A stretch of DNA of 64,000 bases from Hyphomicrobiales bacterium. GTDB taxonomy: Bacteria > Pseudomonadota > Alphaproteobacteria > Rhizobiales > Beijerinckiaceae. Position 1 is the stretch's first letter, and each line of letters starts with the position of its first letter. The notes under the pieces are model-generated. The model saw only the letters and a list, made by a program, of their open reading frames with translations. It had not been told where the DNA came from and did no database searches. The stretch lies in NCBI GenBank assembly GCA_900466745.1, contig UBNE01000009.1, forward strand, positions 186,001 to 250,000, in the 5' to 3' direction. Below are positions 1-8,738 of this stretch, one piece after another. The position numbers were made by a program, and so were the translations under genes.

Positions 1-1
1 C

Positions 2-766
2 CGCGTCGCGATGATTCTGGTCGAGACCCCGGCCAACCCGACCAACGGGCTGGTCGACCTGGCCGCCTGCAAGCAGATCGCCGACGAACTCGGCCGGTCG
101 CAGGGCCACCGCCCGCCGGTCGTGGTCGACAACACGCTGCTCGGCCCGAAATACCAGAAGCCGCTGAAGCTCGGCGCCGACCTCACCCTGCTGTCGCTGA
201 CCAAATATGTCGGCGGCCATTCCGACCTCGTCGGCGGCTCGATCAGCGGTTCCGAGGCGCTGGTCCGGCAGGTCAAGGGCTGGCGCGGCTCGCTCGGCAC
301 GCAGCTCGATCCGAATTCCTGCTGGATGCTGATGCGCTCGCTGGAGACGCTCGACATCCGCATGAGCCGCGCCAACGAGAATGCGAGGCTCGTCGCCGAT
401 TACCTGGAGAGCCATCCCAAGGTGGCGAAGGTGCATTATCTCGGCAATCTCAAGGCGGGCGATCCGCGCAAGGCCGTCTTCGACCGGCAATGCGTCGAGC
501 CCGGCTCGACCTTCGCCTTCGACGTCAAGGGCGGCGAGAAGGAGGCTTTCGCGCTGCTCGACAACCTCCAGATCATGAAGCTCGCGGTCAGCCTCGGCGG
601 CACCGAGACGCTGGTCTCCCATCCCGCCGCCATGACCCATTCCGGCGTCGCCAGGGAACTGCGCGAGGAGATCGGCCTGACCGACGCCCTGATCCGCATC
701 TCGGTCGGCATCGAGAACATCGAGGATCTGATCTCGGATCTGGCCCAGGCCTTCGAGGCGGTGTGA
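2..766 (+). CDS. Cys/Met metabolism PLP-dependent enzyme (cystathionine gamma-synthase/lyase family), 5'-truncated
   Basis: The reading frame is already open at the left edge, so the N-terminal part lies outside the window; 254 codons remain. The PLP-binding lysine sits in [12 protein letters not shown] (Lys codon 203-205), and the Asp that contacts the pyridine nitrogen is in [10 protein letters not shown]. The C-terminal [18 protein letters not shown] block is typical of the cystathionine gamma-synthase/gamma-lyase/methionine gamma-lyase superfamily. These enzymes carry out beta/gamma elimination or replacement on sulfur amino acids in the cytosol. Which reaction this member catalyses cannot be decided from the fragment. 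Confidence 0.9.
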   Translation, partial: RVAMILVETPANPTNGLVDLAACKQIADELGRSQGHRPPVVVDNTLLGPKYQKPLKLGADLTLLSLTKYVGGHSDLVGGSISGSEALVRQVKGWRGSLGTQLDPNSCWMLMRSLETLDIRMSRANENARLVADYLESHPKVAKVHYLGNLKAGDPRKAVFDRQCVEPGSTFAFDVKGGEKEAFALLDNLQIMKLAVSLGGTETLVSHPAAMTHSGVARELREEIGLTDALIRISVGIENIEDLISDLAQAFEAV

Positions 767-894
767 AGCCAACGGGCCGTCCGGCCGGGGCGCCGTCGCG
801 GGATTTGCACGCCCCGCAACCGCGCTTCGGCCGGCTTCGCGGCGCCGTTTCTGCCTTCTCCGTCATGCCTGTGCGTGACCGTCCGGCTTATCAA

Positions 895-912
895 TCGGCA
901 TGTTGATGCCGA
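895..912. promoter_or_regulatory. Short inverted repeat upstream of the polyamine importer operon
   Basis: Perfect 7-bp arms TCGGCAT and ATGCCGA separated by GTTG, about 50 bp before the start of the binding-protein gene. The size and position fit an operator for a dimeric regulator, but I recognise no known consensus. It could be a chance palindrome. Confidence 0.25.
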
Positions 913-960
913 AGGGAAAGCTGATAGCGTGCGCGCGCCTGAGCGTGATGGAGGGGCAGA

Positions 961-2073
961 TTGGGTAAGACGACGAAACGACTGACCGAGGCGATCGCGG
1001 CCTGCGCGATCGGATTGGGACTTCTCGCCGCGCCGGCCGCGGCACAGGACAAGCAACTGCGGATCTTCAACTGGTCCGACTATGTCGATCCCGAGGTGCT
1101 CGACGCCTTCAAGAAGGAAACCGGGATCACCGTCGTCTACGACACCTTCGACCAGATGGAGACGGTCGAGACCAAGCTTCTCGCCGGCAAGACCGGCTAT
1201 GACCTGATCGTCGTCACCGCCTCCTTCCTGCCGCGCCATATCCCGCTCGGGCTCTATCAGCCGGTCGACAAGGCCAAGGTGCCGAATCTCAGGAACATCT
1301 GGCCCGAGATCCAGAACCGGCTCGCCAAATACGACCCCGGCAACACCTACGCCGTGAACTACATGTGGGGCACCACGGGGATCGGCTACAACGTCGCCAA
1401 GATCAAGGAGCGGCTCGGCCCCGATGCGGTGGTCGATAGCTGGAAGATCGTCTTCGAGCCGGAGCAGCTCAAGAAGCTCTCCAATTGCGGCGTCCATGTG
1501 CTGGACGCGACCGAGGAGATGTTCCCGGCGGCGCTGCGCTATCTCGGCCTCGACCCGGATTCGAAGAAGGAGGCCGATCTCAACAAGGCCGGCGAGTTGC
1601 TGCGCAAGATCAGGCCCTATATCCAGAAGTTCCACTCCTCCGAATACATCAACGCGCTGGCGAACGGCGACATCTGCCTCGCCGTCGGCTATTCGGGCGA
1701 CATCCTGCAGGCCAAGAAGCGTGCCGAGGAGGCCAAGAACGGCGTCGAGCTCGCCTATGCCATCCCGAAGGAGGGCGCGCTGATGTGGTTCGATTCCTTC
1801 GTGATCCCGAAGGATGCCGGCAATGTCGATGCCGCGCTGAAGTTCATCGACTTCGTCAACCGGCCCGAGATGGCGGCGAAGAACTCGGACTTCATCCAGT
1901 ACGCCAACGGCAACATCGCCTCGAAGCCGCTCCTCTCCGCCGCCGTGCGCGACAATCCGGGCATCTACCCCTCGGACGAGGTGATGAAGCTGCTCTATAC
2001 GATCACGCCTTACGACCAGAAGGCGCAGCGCCTGGTCAACCGGCTGTGGACGCGCGTCAAGACCGGCAAGTGA
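961..2073 (+). CDS. potF: Polyamine ABC transporter periplasmic substrate-binding protein (PotF-like)
   Basis: 370-residue binding protein for a spermidine/putrescine-type importer. It starts at TTG, 3 nt after a strong GGAGGGG ribosome-binding stretch (951-957); the nearby ATG at 948 is out of frame. Residues 1-29 form a Sec signal peptide ending in AAPAAAQD. The mature protein opens with LRIFNWSDYVDPEVLDAF, characteristic of PotD/PotF proteins, and length is normal for the family. It is followed by ATPase and two permease genes in one direction, so it delivers ligand to that complex. The exact polyamine (putrescine or spermidine) is not determinable by eye. Confidence 0.9.
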   Translation: MGKTTKRLTEAIAACAIGLGLLAAPAAAQDKQLRIFNWSDYVDPEVLDAFKKETGITVVYDTFDQMETVETKLLAGKTGYDLIVVTASFLPRHIPLGLYQPVDKAKVPNLRNIWPEIQNRLAKYDPGNTYAVNYMWGTTGIGYNVAKIKERLGPDAVVDSWKIVFEPEQLKKLSNCGVHVLDATEEMFPAALRYLGLDPDSKKEADLNKAGELLRKIRPYIQKFHSSEYINALANGDICLAVGYSGDILQAKKRAEEAKNGVELAYAIPKEGALMWFDSFVIPKDAGNVDAALKFIDFVNRPEMAAKNSDFIQYANGNIASKPLLSAAVRDNPGIYPSDEVMKLLYTITPYDQKAQRLVNRLWTRVKTGK

Positions 2074-2099
2074 AAAGGCCGGCAATTGAAAAGGCCGGT
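2063..2099. repeat. 16-bp tandem duplication across the potF stop codon
   Basis: CCGGCAAGTGAAAAGG (2063-2078) is followed directly by CCGGCAATTGAAAAGG (2079-2094), one mismatch apart, and then by the first bases of a third copy. The first copy contains the TGA stop of potF, so the duplication extends only the untranslated spacer before potG. Confidence 0.7.
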
Positions 2100-2144
2100 C
2101 AGTAGACCTCGCGAAGCGGACGGCTCCGGACAGGGCGCGGCACC

Positions 2145-3314
2145 ATGAAGAAGACGTCGCCCGGCAGCGTGCGCCGGGCTTTCCAGCCCTGGAACGACCC
2201 GGCGGCGAGGCCGCTGGTCGCGTTCCAGGGCGTGACCAAGCGCTTCGGCGACGTCACGGCCGTCGGCGACCTGTCGCTCTCGCTCTACCCGAGCGAGTTC
2301 TTCGCCCTGCTGGGGCCGTCCGGCTGCGGCAAGACCACGCTGATGCGCATGCTCGCCGGCTTCGAGACGCCGGATGCCGGCACGATCCTGCTCGACGGGC
2401 AGGACATCACCGCCGTGCCGCCGCACTTAAGACCGATCAACATGATGTTCCAGTCCTATGCGCTGTTCCCGCATCTCAGCGTCGCGGGCAACATCGCCTA
2501 TGGCCTGAAGCGCGAGGGGCTGCCGCGCGCCGAGATCGCGCGCCGCGTCGAGGAGATGCTGGCGCTGGTCAAGCTCTCCGGCTTCGGCGGGCGCAAGCCG
2601 CACCAGCTCTCCGGCGGCCAGCGCCAGCGCGTCGCGCTCGCCCGCTCGCTCGCCAAGCGGCCGAAGCTCCTGCTGCTCGACGAGCCGATGGCGGCGCTCG
2701 ACCGCAAGCTGCGCGAACAGACCCAGTTCGAGCTGATGGATCTGCAGAGCGAGCTCGGCCTCACCTTCATGGTCGTGACCCACGACCAGGACGAGGCGAT
2801 GACCATGGCCGACCGCATGGCGGTGATGGACCATGGCAAGCTCGTGCAGATCGGCCCGCCCGACGTGATCTACGAGGCGCCGGCCAACCGCCACGTCGCC
2901 GAGTTCGTCGGCGACATCAATATCTTCGAGGGGCGCGCCGAGGCGATCGACGGCGAGATCGTCCGGGCGCGGGTTCCGCGGCTCGGCACGGTCGAGCTGG
3001 ACGAGGACGCGCCGGCGCTGAAAGCCGGCGAGGCCCTGCTCATCGGCATCCGGCCGGAGAAGATCGAGATCGCCCATGACGAGCCGCCCCAGGCCGTCAA
3101 CAAGGTCGCCGGCGAGATCTGGGACATCGGCTATCTCGGCGATTTCACCATGATCCAGGTGATGATCGGCGGGCAGGGCGAGGACCGGGAAGGGGGCCAG
3201 CTCGTCAAGGTCGCGCTGGCCAACCGCACCCGCCGGCTCGCGCGCCCCTTCGCCTGGGACGACACGGTCTGGCTCTCCTGGGACGTCGAGGCCGGCGTGG
3301 TGCTGCCGCCGTGA
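2145..3314 (+). CDS. potG: Polyamine ABC transporter ATP-binding protein (PotG-like)
   Basis: 389-residue cytosolic ATPase of the potFGHI-type importer. Walker A GPSGCGKTT, signature LSGGQRQR, Walker B LLLLDEP and the H-loop VVTHDQDEA appear in order in the first 230 residues, followed by a C-terminal TOBE-like regulatory domain (about residues 290-385). The N-terminal extension before the ABC domain (FQPWNDPAARPLVAF) is typical of PotG. It lies 71 bp after potF. A dispersed repeat separates it from the permease genes, but all four genes share orientation. Confidence 0.93.
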   Translation: MKKTSPGSVRRAFQPWNDPAARPLVAFQGVTKRFGDVTAVGDLSLSLYPSEFFALLGPSGCGKTTLMRMLAGFETPDAGTILLDGQDITAVPPHLRPINMMFQSYALFPHLSVAGNIAYGLKREGLPRAEIARRVEEMLALVKLSGFGGRKPHQLSGGQRQRVALARSLAKRPKLLLLDEPMAALDRKLREQTQFELMDLQSELGLTFMVVTHDQDEAMTMADRMAVMDHGKLVQIGPPDVIYEAPANRHVAEFVGDINIFEGRAEAIDGEIVRARVPRLGTVELDEDAPALKAGEALLIGIRPEKIEIAHDEPPQAVNKVAGEIWDIGYLGDFTMIQVMIGGQGEDREGGQLVKVALANRTRRLARPFAWDDTVWLSWDVEAGVVLPP

Positions 3315-3333
3315 GGGAGGGACGGAAACACCT

Positions 3334-3480
3334 CCGTCATTCCGGGGCGCCGCGGAGCGGCGAGCCCGGAACCCATATCCGCTGTGCGGCCCGAAAGGGG
3401 TACGGCGAGTACCGCTTCTACTCTCGGCGTCGTGTTCATGGGTTCCGGGCTCGGGCCCGCGGCCTGCCCCGGAATGTCGG
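3334..3480. repeat. Dispersed palindromic element (CGTCATTCCGGGG family), long form
   Basis: Outer arms CGTCATTCCGGGGC and GCCCCGGAATGTCGG enclose about 115 bp with a second, inner pair of complementary arms (GAGCCCGGAACCC and GGGTTCCGGGCTC). Related copies occur at 13029, 40718 and 46048. This copy lies inside the pot operon between the ATPase and first permease genes, so it is probably transcribed and would fold into a long stem. Confidence 0.85.
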
Positions 3481-3492
3481 CGGAGTGCGGGC

Positions 3493-4398
3493 ATGAGTGC
3501 TGGGCCAACTCATCTGGCCGGTCTCCGCCGGCTCGTCGTGATCGTGCCCTATCTCTGGCTCGCGCTGTTCTTCCTCGCGCCCTTCGCCATCGTGCTGCGC
3601 ATGGCCTTCTCGCAGGCGGCGACGGCGCTGCCGCCCTATGCGCCGCATTGGGAAGGCCTCGCCCGGCTCGGCGATTTCCTGTCGCAGCTCGATCTGGCGA
3701 ATTTCAGCCTGCTCGCAGACGACCCGCTCTACTGGCAGAGCTATCTCTATTCGCTGCGGCTGGCGGCGATGACGACGCTCGCCGCCCTCGCGATCGGCTA
3801 TCCGCTGGCCTATGCCATGGCATCGGCGCCGCCGCGCTGGCGCGGGCTGCTGCTGGTGCTCGTCATCCTGCCCTTCTGGACTTCCTTCCTGATCCGCGTC
3901 TACGCCTGGATCGGCATCCTGAGGCCGGACGGGCTGCTCGACGCCGCGCTCGCGTCGCTCGGCTTCGAGGGCGAGCCGCTGCGCCTGCTCAACACCGAGG
4001 CCGCCGTGCTGATCGGCATGGTCTATTCCTACCTCCCCTTCATGGTGCTGCCGCTCTTCGCCACGCTGGAGAAGCTCGACCGCGGCCTGCTGGAGGCGGC
4101 GGCCGATCTCGGCGCGAGGCCTCTGACCGCCTTCCTGACCGTGACCCTGCCGCTCTCGCTGCCCGGCATCCTCGCCGGCGCGGCGCTGGTCTTCATCCCG
4201 GCGGTGGGCGAGTTCGTCATCCCCGACCTGCTCGGCGGCCCCGATACGGTGATGATCGGCAAGGTGCTGTGGAGCGAGTTCTTCTCGAACCGCGACTGGC
4301 CATTGGCCTCGGCTGTGGCGGTGGTGCTGCTCGTCGTCCTCGTCCTGCCGCTGGTGCTGCTCCAGCGGGCGCGCCTGCGGCGGGAGATGGCGGCATGA
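3493..4398 (+). CDS. potH: Polyamine ABC transporter permease (PotH-like)
   Basis: 301-residue inner-membrane subunit. About six hydrophobic segments are visible, starting with IVPYLWLALFFLAPFAIVLR. The EAA loop that docks the ATPase is LLEAAADLGARPLTAFLTVTLPLSLPG (read here as segments around residues 198-220). The start ATG follows GGAG at 3482-3485. The gene overlaps the next permease by 4 bp (ATGA), indicating translational coupling. Pairing with potI makes the heterodimeric channel. Confidence 0.92.
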   Translation: MSAGPTHLAGLRRLVVIVPYLWLALFFLAPFAIVLRMAFSQAATALPPYAPHWEGLARLGDFLSQLDLANFSLLADDPLYWQSYLYSLRLAAMTTLAALAIGYPLAYAMASAPPRWRGLLLVLVILPFWTSFLIRVYAWIGILRPDGLLDAALASLGFEGEPLRLLNTEAAVLIGMVYSYLPFMVLPLFATLEKLDRGLLEAAADLGARPLTAFLTVTLPLSLPGILAGAALVFIPAVGEFVIPDLLGGPDTVMIGKVLWSEFFSNRDWPLASAVAVVLLVVLVLPLVLLQRARLRREMAA

Positions 4399-5183
4399 AG
4401 CGCCTCGGTCCCGGCCTCATCCTGGCGCTGATGCTGGGCTTCGCCTTCCTCTATCTGCCGATCGTCACGCTGATCGCCTATTCCTTCAACGCCTCGCGGC
4501 TGGTCACGGTCTGGGGCGGCTTCTCGACGCATTGGTACGGCGCGCTGATGGCGAACGAGCCGCTGCTCGACGCCGCCTGGCTCTCGATCCGCCTCGGCGT
4601 GGTCTCGGCGACGCTGGCGACCGCGCTCGGCACGCTGGCCGCGCTCGCGCTCACCCGCCACGGCCGCTTTCCTGGGCGCACGCTGTTCTCAGGCATGGTG
4701 CTGGCGCCGCTGGTCATGCCGGAGGTGGTGACGGGGCTTTCGCTGCTGCTGCTCTTCGTGGCGGCCGATGTCGAGCGCGGCTTCTGGACCGTGACCGTCG
4801 CCCACGCCACCTTCAGCCTCGGCTTCGCCTGCATCGTCGTGCAGGCACGGCTGGCCGGCTTCGACCGCTCGCTGGAGGAGGCGGCGCAGGATCTCGGCGC
4901 GACGCCCTTCGTCACCTTCTGGACGGTGACGCTGCCGCTGATCTGGCCGGCGGTGGCGGCGGCCTGGATGCTCGCCTTCACCCTCTCCCTCGACGACCTC
5001 GTGGTGGCGAGCTTCACCACCGGCCCGGGCGCGACCACGCTGCCGATGCGGCTCTATTCGGCGGTCAAGCTCGGCGTCTCGCCGGAGATCAACGCCGCCT
5101 GCACGATCATGATCGGGGCCGTCGCGGTCGTCGTGGTCGGCGCCTCGCTCCTGCTCAAGCGCGAACAGCTTTCCGCCGGCTAA
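4395..5183 (+). CDS. potI: Polyamine ABC transporter permease (PotI-like)
   Basis: 262-residue second permease. Its ATG overlaps the potH stop by 4 bp. Six membrane segments are predicted by eye; the first is LILALMLGFAFLYLPIVTLI. The EAA motif is LEEAAQDLGATPFVTFW, and the following SLDDLVVASFTTGPGATTLPM segment is highly characteristic of PotC/PotI permeases. It is the last gene of the importer operon; a composite repeat follows immediately after the TAA stop. Confidence 0.92.
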   Translation: MKRLGPGLILALMLGFAFLYLPIVTLIAYSFNASRLVTVWGGFSTHWYGALMANEPLLDAAWLSIRLGVVSATLATALGTLAALALTRHGRFPGRTLFSGMVLAPLVMPEVVTGLSLLLLFVAADVERGFWTVTVAHATFSLGFACIVVQARLAGFDRSLEEAAQDLGATPFVTFWTVTLPLIWPAVAAAWMLAFTLSLDDLVVASFTTGPGATTLPMRLYSAVKLGVSPEINAACTIMIGAVAVVVVGASLLLKREQLSAG

Positions 5184-5283
5184 AGCATCGGCCCGAAAAG
5201 TGGAACGCGGTTTTCGGGAAAAGCCGATGCAAAATCAAGGAGCGAGCGTATCGGACTGAATACGATATTCAGTCCGATACGCT
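5184..5283. repeat. Composite palindromic repeat with two hairpins downstream of potI
   Basis: The first half (5184-5230) has GCATCGGC and GCCGATGC arms around an inner CGAAAA/TTTTCG stem; a relative occurs at 55524. The second half is a perfect inverted repeat with 17-bp arms, AGCGTATCGGACTGAAT and its complement, and a 5-nt loop (5245-5283). No T tract follows, so it is not an ordinary intrinsic terminator, though it may end or protect the pot transcript. Confidence 0.8.
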
Positions 5284-5382
5284 AAACGGGAGCTGAACGG
5301 CGTCCTCAAAACCCGTTCAGCCGGGGCCTGCGAATATCCGTGCCGTGGCGAGGAATTGTCCCGCCGGAACAGGATATCGACC

Positions 5383-5655
5383 ATGCTCGGCCATCGTGCC
5401 CGGATCGGTTTTGCCGCGCTTGCTCTCGGCGGCGCGGTGCTCGCAGCCTCGGCCCTGGCCGGCGCGGGCGAGGCACAGGCCTTCGGCGGCCGCTACGAGC
5501 GCCGCCATGAGCGGCCGGTCTACGATTATGGCTGGCGCCCGGCGCCGCCGGCCGTGCACGGCTTCTGGGGCCAGCGCCGCTGGCATCGCTATTCCAACGA
5601 TTTTGGCATGCGGCCGCCTGCGCCGCGTTCCAGCTATGGTTACGGCTGGCGGTAA
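5383..5655 (+). CDS. Small secreted Arg/Tyr-rich protein of unknown function
   Basis: 90 residues from ATG 5383, with AGGA about 9 nt upstream; an in-frame TTG at 5356 has its purine stretch too close. A clear signal peptide (ARIGFAALALGGAVLAASALA...) ends near AGEAQA. The mature part of about 60 residues is rich in Arg, Tyr, Trp, Pro and Gly and ends YGYGWR, with no cysteines. It resembles small low-complexity periplasmic proteins of Hyphomicrobiales; I do not recognise a family. A strong terminator follows, so it is probably a single-gene unit. Confidence 0.65.
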   Translation: MLGHRARIGFAALALGGAVLAASALAGAGEAQAFGGRYERRHERPVYDYGWRPAPPAVHGFWGQRRWHRYSNDFGMRPPAPRSSYGYGWR

Positions 5656-5682
5656 GTGTCGCCACGCCGGTCGTAATCATGG

Positions 5683-5718
5683 GGCGGGCGCGGCCCTCGG
5701 GCAGCGCCCGCCTTTTTT
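5683..5718 (+). terminator. Rho-independent terminator after the small secreted protein gene
   Basis: 9-bp G+C stem GGCGGGCGC/GCGCCCGCC with a 12-nt loop followed by six T residues (5713-5718). It lies 28 bp after the stop codon and also separates this gene from the convergent mutase operon. Confidence 0.9.
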
Positions 5719-5724
5719 CGGATG

Positions 5725-7890
5725 CTATTCTGCCGCCGTTTTCTGGACGTAGCCCAGCCGCGCATTGAGCTCCTGGAGCAGCTTTTCGGCCGCATCGGCG
5801 ATGACGGTGCCGGGCGGGAAGATCGCCGAGGCGCCGGCTTCGATCAGCGCCTCGAAATCCTGCGGCGGGATGACGCCGCCGACCACGATCATGATGTCGG
5901 GCCGGCCCGCCTTGGCGAGCGCCGCCTTCAATTCCGGCACCAGCGTCAGATGCCCCGCCGCGAGCGAGGAGACGCCGACGATATGCACGTCGTTCTCGAC
6001 CGCCTGCCGCGCCGCTTCCTCGGGCGTCGCGAAGAGCGGGCCGATATCGACGTCGAAGCCGAGATCGGCGAAGGCCGAGGCGATCACCTTCTGGCCGCGG
6101 TCGTGCCCGTCCTGCCCCATCTTGGCGACGAGGATGCGCGGGCGGCGCCCGTCCGCCTCCTCGAAGTCCTGGCACATCAACTGGACGCGCGTGACGGCTG
6201 GATTCATCTCGCCGACCTCCCGCTTGTAGACCCCCGAGATCGCCTTGATCTCGGCCCGGTGGCGCCCGAACACCTGCTCCATCGCCAGCGAGATCTCGCC
6301 GACCGTCGCCTTGGCCCGCGCGGCCTTGACCGCGAGGTCGAGCAAATTGCCGTTGCCGGCCGCGCCGTTGGTGAGCGCGGTCAGTGCGGCCTGCACCTCG
6401 CTCTCGTCGCGCTCGGCCTTGAGGCGCCTGAGCTTGTCGAGCTGCTGGGCGCGCACGGCGGCATTGTCGACCTTCAGCACCTCGATCGCGGCTTCGTTGT
6501 CGGGCTTGTAGCAGTTGACGCCGATGATCGCCTGCTGGCCGGCATCGATGCGCGCCTGCGTCTTCGCCGCGGCTTCCTCGATGCGCAGCTTCGGGATGCC
6601 GGCCTCGATCGCCTTGGCCATGCCGCCGAGCTTCTCGACCTCCTGGATATGGCCCCAGGCCTTTTCGGCGAGCTCCGCCGTCAATCGCTCGACGTAATAG
6701 GAGCCGCCCCAGGGGTCGATGATCCGCGTCGTGCCGCTCTCCTGCTGGAGCAGGATCTGGGTGTTGCGGGCGATGCGGGCGGAGAAGTCGGTCGGCAGCG
6801 CCAGCGCCTCGTCGAGGGCGTTGGTGTGCAGCGACTGGGTGTGCCCCTGCGTCGCCGCCATCGCCTCGATCATCGTGCGCGGCACGTTGTTGAACACGTC
6901 CTGCGCCGTCAGCGACCAGCCCGAAGTCTGGCAATGGGTGCGCAGCGGCAGGGACTTCTCGTTCTGCGCGCCGAAATCCTTGACGAGCTTGGCCCAGATC
7001 AGCCGGGCGGCGCGCATCTTGGCGATTTCCATGAAGAAGTTCATGCCGATCGCCCAGAAGAAGGACAGCCGCGGCGCGAAGATATCGACGCCGAGGCCCG
7101 CCCGCTGTCCGGCACGGATATATTCGACGCCGTCGGCCAGCGTGTAGCCGAGTTCCAGGTCCTGCGTCGCTCCCGCCTCCTGCATATGATAGCCGGAGAT
7201 CGAGATCGAATTGAACTTCGGCATGTTCGCCGAGGTGAAGGCGAAGATGTCGCCGATGATCCGCATCGAGGGCGAGGGCGGATAGATATAGGTATTGCGG
7301 ACCATGAACTCCTTGAGGATGTCGTTCTGGATGGTCCCGGAGAGCTTGGCCTGCGGCACCCCCTGTTCTTCCGCCGCGACGATGTAGAGCGCCAGCACCG
7401 GCAGCACCGCGCCGTTCATCGTCATCGACACGCTCATCTGGTCGAGCGGGATGCCGGAGAACAGCGTGCGCATGTCGTAGATCGAGTCGATCGCGACGCC
7501 GGCCATGCCGACATCGCCGGCGACGCGCGGATGGTCGGAATCATAGCCGCGATGGGTGGCGAGATCGAAGGCGACCGAGAGCCCCTTCTGCCCGGCGGCG
7601 AGATTGCGCCGGTAGAAGGCGTTGGAATCCTCCGCCGTGGAGAATCCGGCATATTGCCGGATCGTCCAGGGCTGGTTGACGTACATCGTCGGGTAGGGGC
7701 CGCGCAGATAGGGCGCGATGCCCGGCAGCGTCTCGACGAAGGGCAGGCCGGCGCGGTCATCCGGCCCATAGGCCGGCTTCACCGGGATGTCCTCCGGCGT
7801 CCGCCAGGAATCGCCTTGCGGCAGGGGCGTCCGCGCCGGGGCTCCGGCGCCGGCGAAGGCGAGCTTCGTGAAATCCGGGATCGCGGTCAT
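5725..7890 (-). CDS. scpA: Methylmalonyl-CoA mutase, large (B12-binding) subunit
   Basis: 721 residues. It interconverts (R)-methylmalonyl-CoA and succinyl-CoA with adenosylcobalamin, linking propionyl-CoA breakdown to the TCA cycle. The N-terminal TIM-barrel domain has the characteristic [15 protein letters not shown] and [16 protein letters not shown] stretches. The C-terminal cobalamin domain has DGHDRG (about residue 595, His being the lower axial cobalt ligand) and VVGGVIP. The start was placed at [12 protein letters not shown], preceded by GGGAG; the open frame continues upstream but runs into thiD. It is the third gene of a minus-strand operon with the small subunit and thiD. Often called mcmA or mutB. 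Confidence 0.95.
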   Translation of the reverse strand: MTAIPDFTKLAFAGAGAPARTPLPQGDSWRTPEDIPVKPAYGPDDRAGLPFVETLPGIAPYLRGPYPTMYVNQPWTIRQYAGFSTAEDSNAFYRRNLAAGQKGLSVAFDLATHRGYDSDHPRVAGDVGMAGVAIDSIYDMRTLFSGIPLDQMSVSMTMNGAVLPVLALYIVAAEEQGVPQAKLSGTIQNDILKEFMVRNTYIYPPSPSMRIIGDIFAFTSANMPKFNSISISGYHMQEAGATQDLELGYTLADGVEYIRAGQRAGLGVDIFAPRLSFFWAIGMNFFMEIAKMRAARLIWAKLVKDFGAQNEKSLPLRTHCQTSGWSLTAQDVFNNVPRTMIEAMAATQGHTQSLHTNALDEALALPTDFSARIARNTQILLQQESGTTRIIDPWGGSYYVERLTAELAEKAWGHIQEVEKLGGMAKAIEAGIPKLRIEEAAAKTQARIDAGQQAIIGVNCYKPDNEAAIEVLKVDNAAVRAQQLDKLRRLKAERDESEVQAALTALTNGAAGNGNLLDLAVKAARAKATVGEISLAMEQVFGRHRAEIKAISGVYKREVGEMNPAVTRVQLMCQDFEEADGRRPRILVAKMGQDGHDRGQKVIASAFADLGFDVDIGPLFATPEEAARQAVENDVHIVGVSSLAAGHLTLVPELKAALAKAGRPDIMIVVGGVIPPQDFEALIEAGASAIFPPGTVIADAAEKLLQELNARLGYVQKTAAE

Positions 7891-7906
7891 GGCTGGCTCC
7901 CGTCGG

Positions 7907-8725
7907 TCATGGGTGCTGACCCTTGCCCCACCAGTGATGGAAATGATGCACCGGTCCGTGGCCATGGCCAACCGGAACCTGGTCCGCGGCGGCGATGGCG
8001 GCCGAAATATAGCTCTTGGCGTTGCCAAGCGCCTCGGGCAGCGGCTGGCCCCTGGCGAGATTGGCGGCGATCGCCGAGGACAGGGTGCAGCCGGTGCCGT
8101 GGGTGTTGCGGGTCGCCAGCCGCGGCGCGTTGAAGCGCTGGCGCTTGCCGCCCGCGAGCAGGAGCAGGTCGCTGCTGACCTCGCCATGGCCGTGGCCGCC
8201 CTTGATCAGGACATTCGCCGCTCCCAGCGCCGCCAGCCTGTCCGCCTGCTCCTCCACCGCCTCATCCGTCTCGGCGGCGCTGGATTCGAGCAGGGCGGCC
8301 GCCTCGGGCAGGTTCGGCGTGATCAGGGTCGCGAGCGGGAACAGGTGGCGGCGGATCGCCTGGACGGCCTCGCGCTCAAGGAGGCGGGCGCCGGAAGCCG
8401 CGATCATCACCGGATCGAGCACGATGTTCCTGGCCTTGTGCTTCTGGAGCCCGGCCGCGACCGTCTCGATCAGCTCCACCGTCGCGAGCATGCCGATCTT
8501 GACCGCGCCGATGTCGAGATCCTCGAAGACGGCGTCCATCTGCCGGGAGACGAAGGCGCGCGGCACGGCGTGGATGGCGCTGACGCCTTTCGTGTTCTGC
8601 GCCGTCAGGGCGACGATCACGCTGGCGCCGTAGACCTCATGCGCCGCGAAGGTCTTCAGATCGGCCTGGATACCGGCGCCGCCGCTGGAATCCGAGCCGG
8701 CGATGGTGAGGGCGATGGCGGTCAC
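7907..8725 (-). CDS. thiD: Hydroxymethylpyrimidine/phosphomethylpyrimidine kinase
   Basis: 272-residue ribokinase-fold enzyme of thiamine biosynthesis that phosphorylates HMP and HMP-P. The N-terminal [20 protein letters not shown] and the C-terminal anion-hole/catalytic segment [18 protein letters not shown] are diagnostic. The C-terminus carries a His-rich tail ([14 protein letters not shown]), common in this family. It sits 16 bp before the large mutase subunit and 13 bp after the small subunit gene, so it is almost certainly cotranscribed with both. No other thiamine genes are nearby. Confidence 0.95.
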   Translation of the reverse strand: MTAIALTIAGSDSSGGAGIQADLKTFAAHEVYGASVIVALTAQNTKGVSAIHAVPRAFVSRQMDAVFEDLDIGAVKIGMLATVELIETVAAGLQKHKARNIVLDPVMIAASGARLLEREAVQAIRRHLFPLATLITPNLPEAAALLESSAAETDEAVEEQADRLAALGAANVLIKGGHGHGEVSSDLLLLAGGKRQRFNAPRLATRNTHGTGCTLSSAIAANLARGQPLPEALGNAKSYISAAIAAADQVPVGHGHGPVHHFHHWWGKGQHP

Positions 8726-8738
8726 TGCGCGTCTCCGG

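Noticed and set aside
5722-8133. An 803-codon plus-strand open frame opposite the mutase large subunit
   Set aside because: The minus strand carries an unmistakable methylmalonyl-CoA mutase. The plus-strand frame also begins right after a strong terminator without a promoter or ribosome-binding site.
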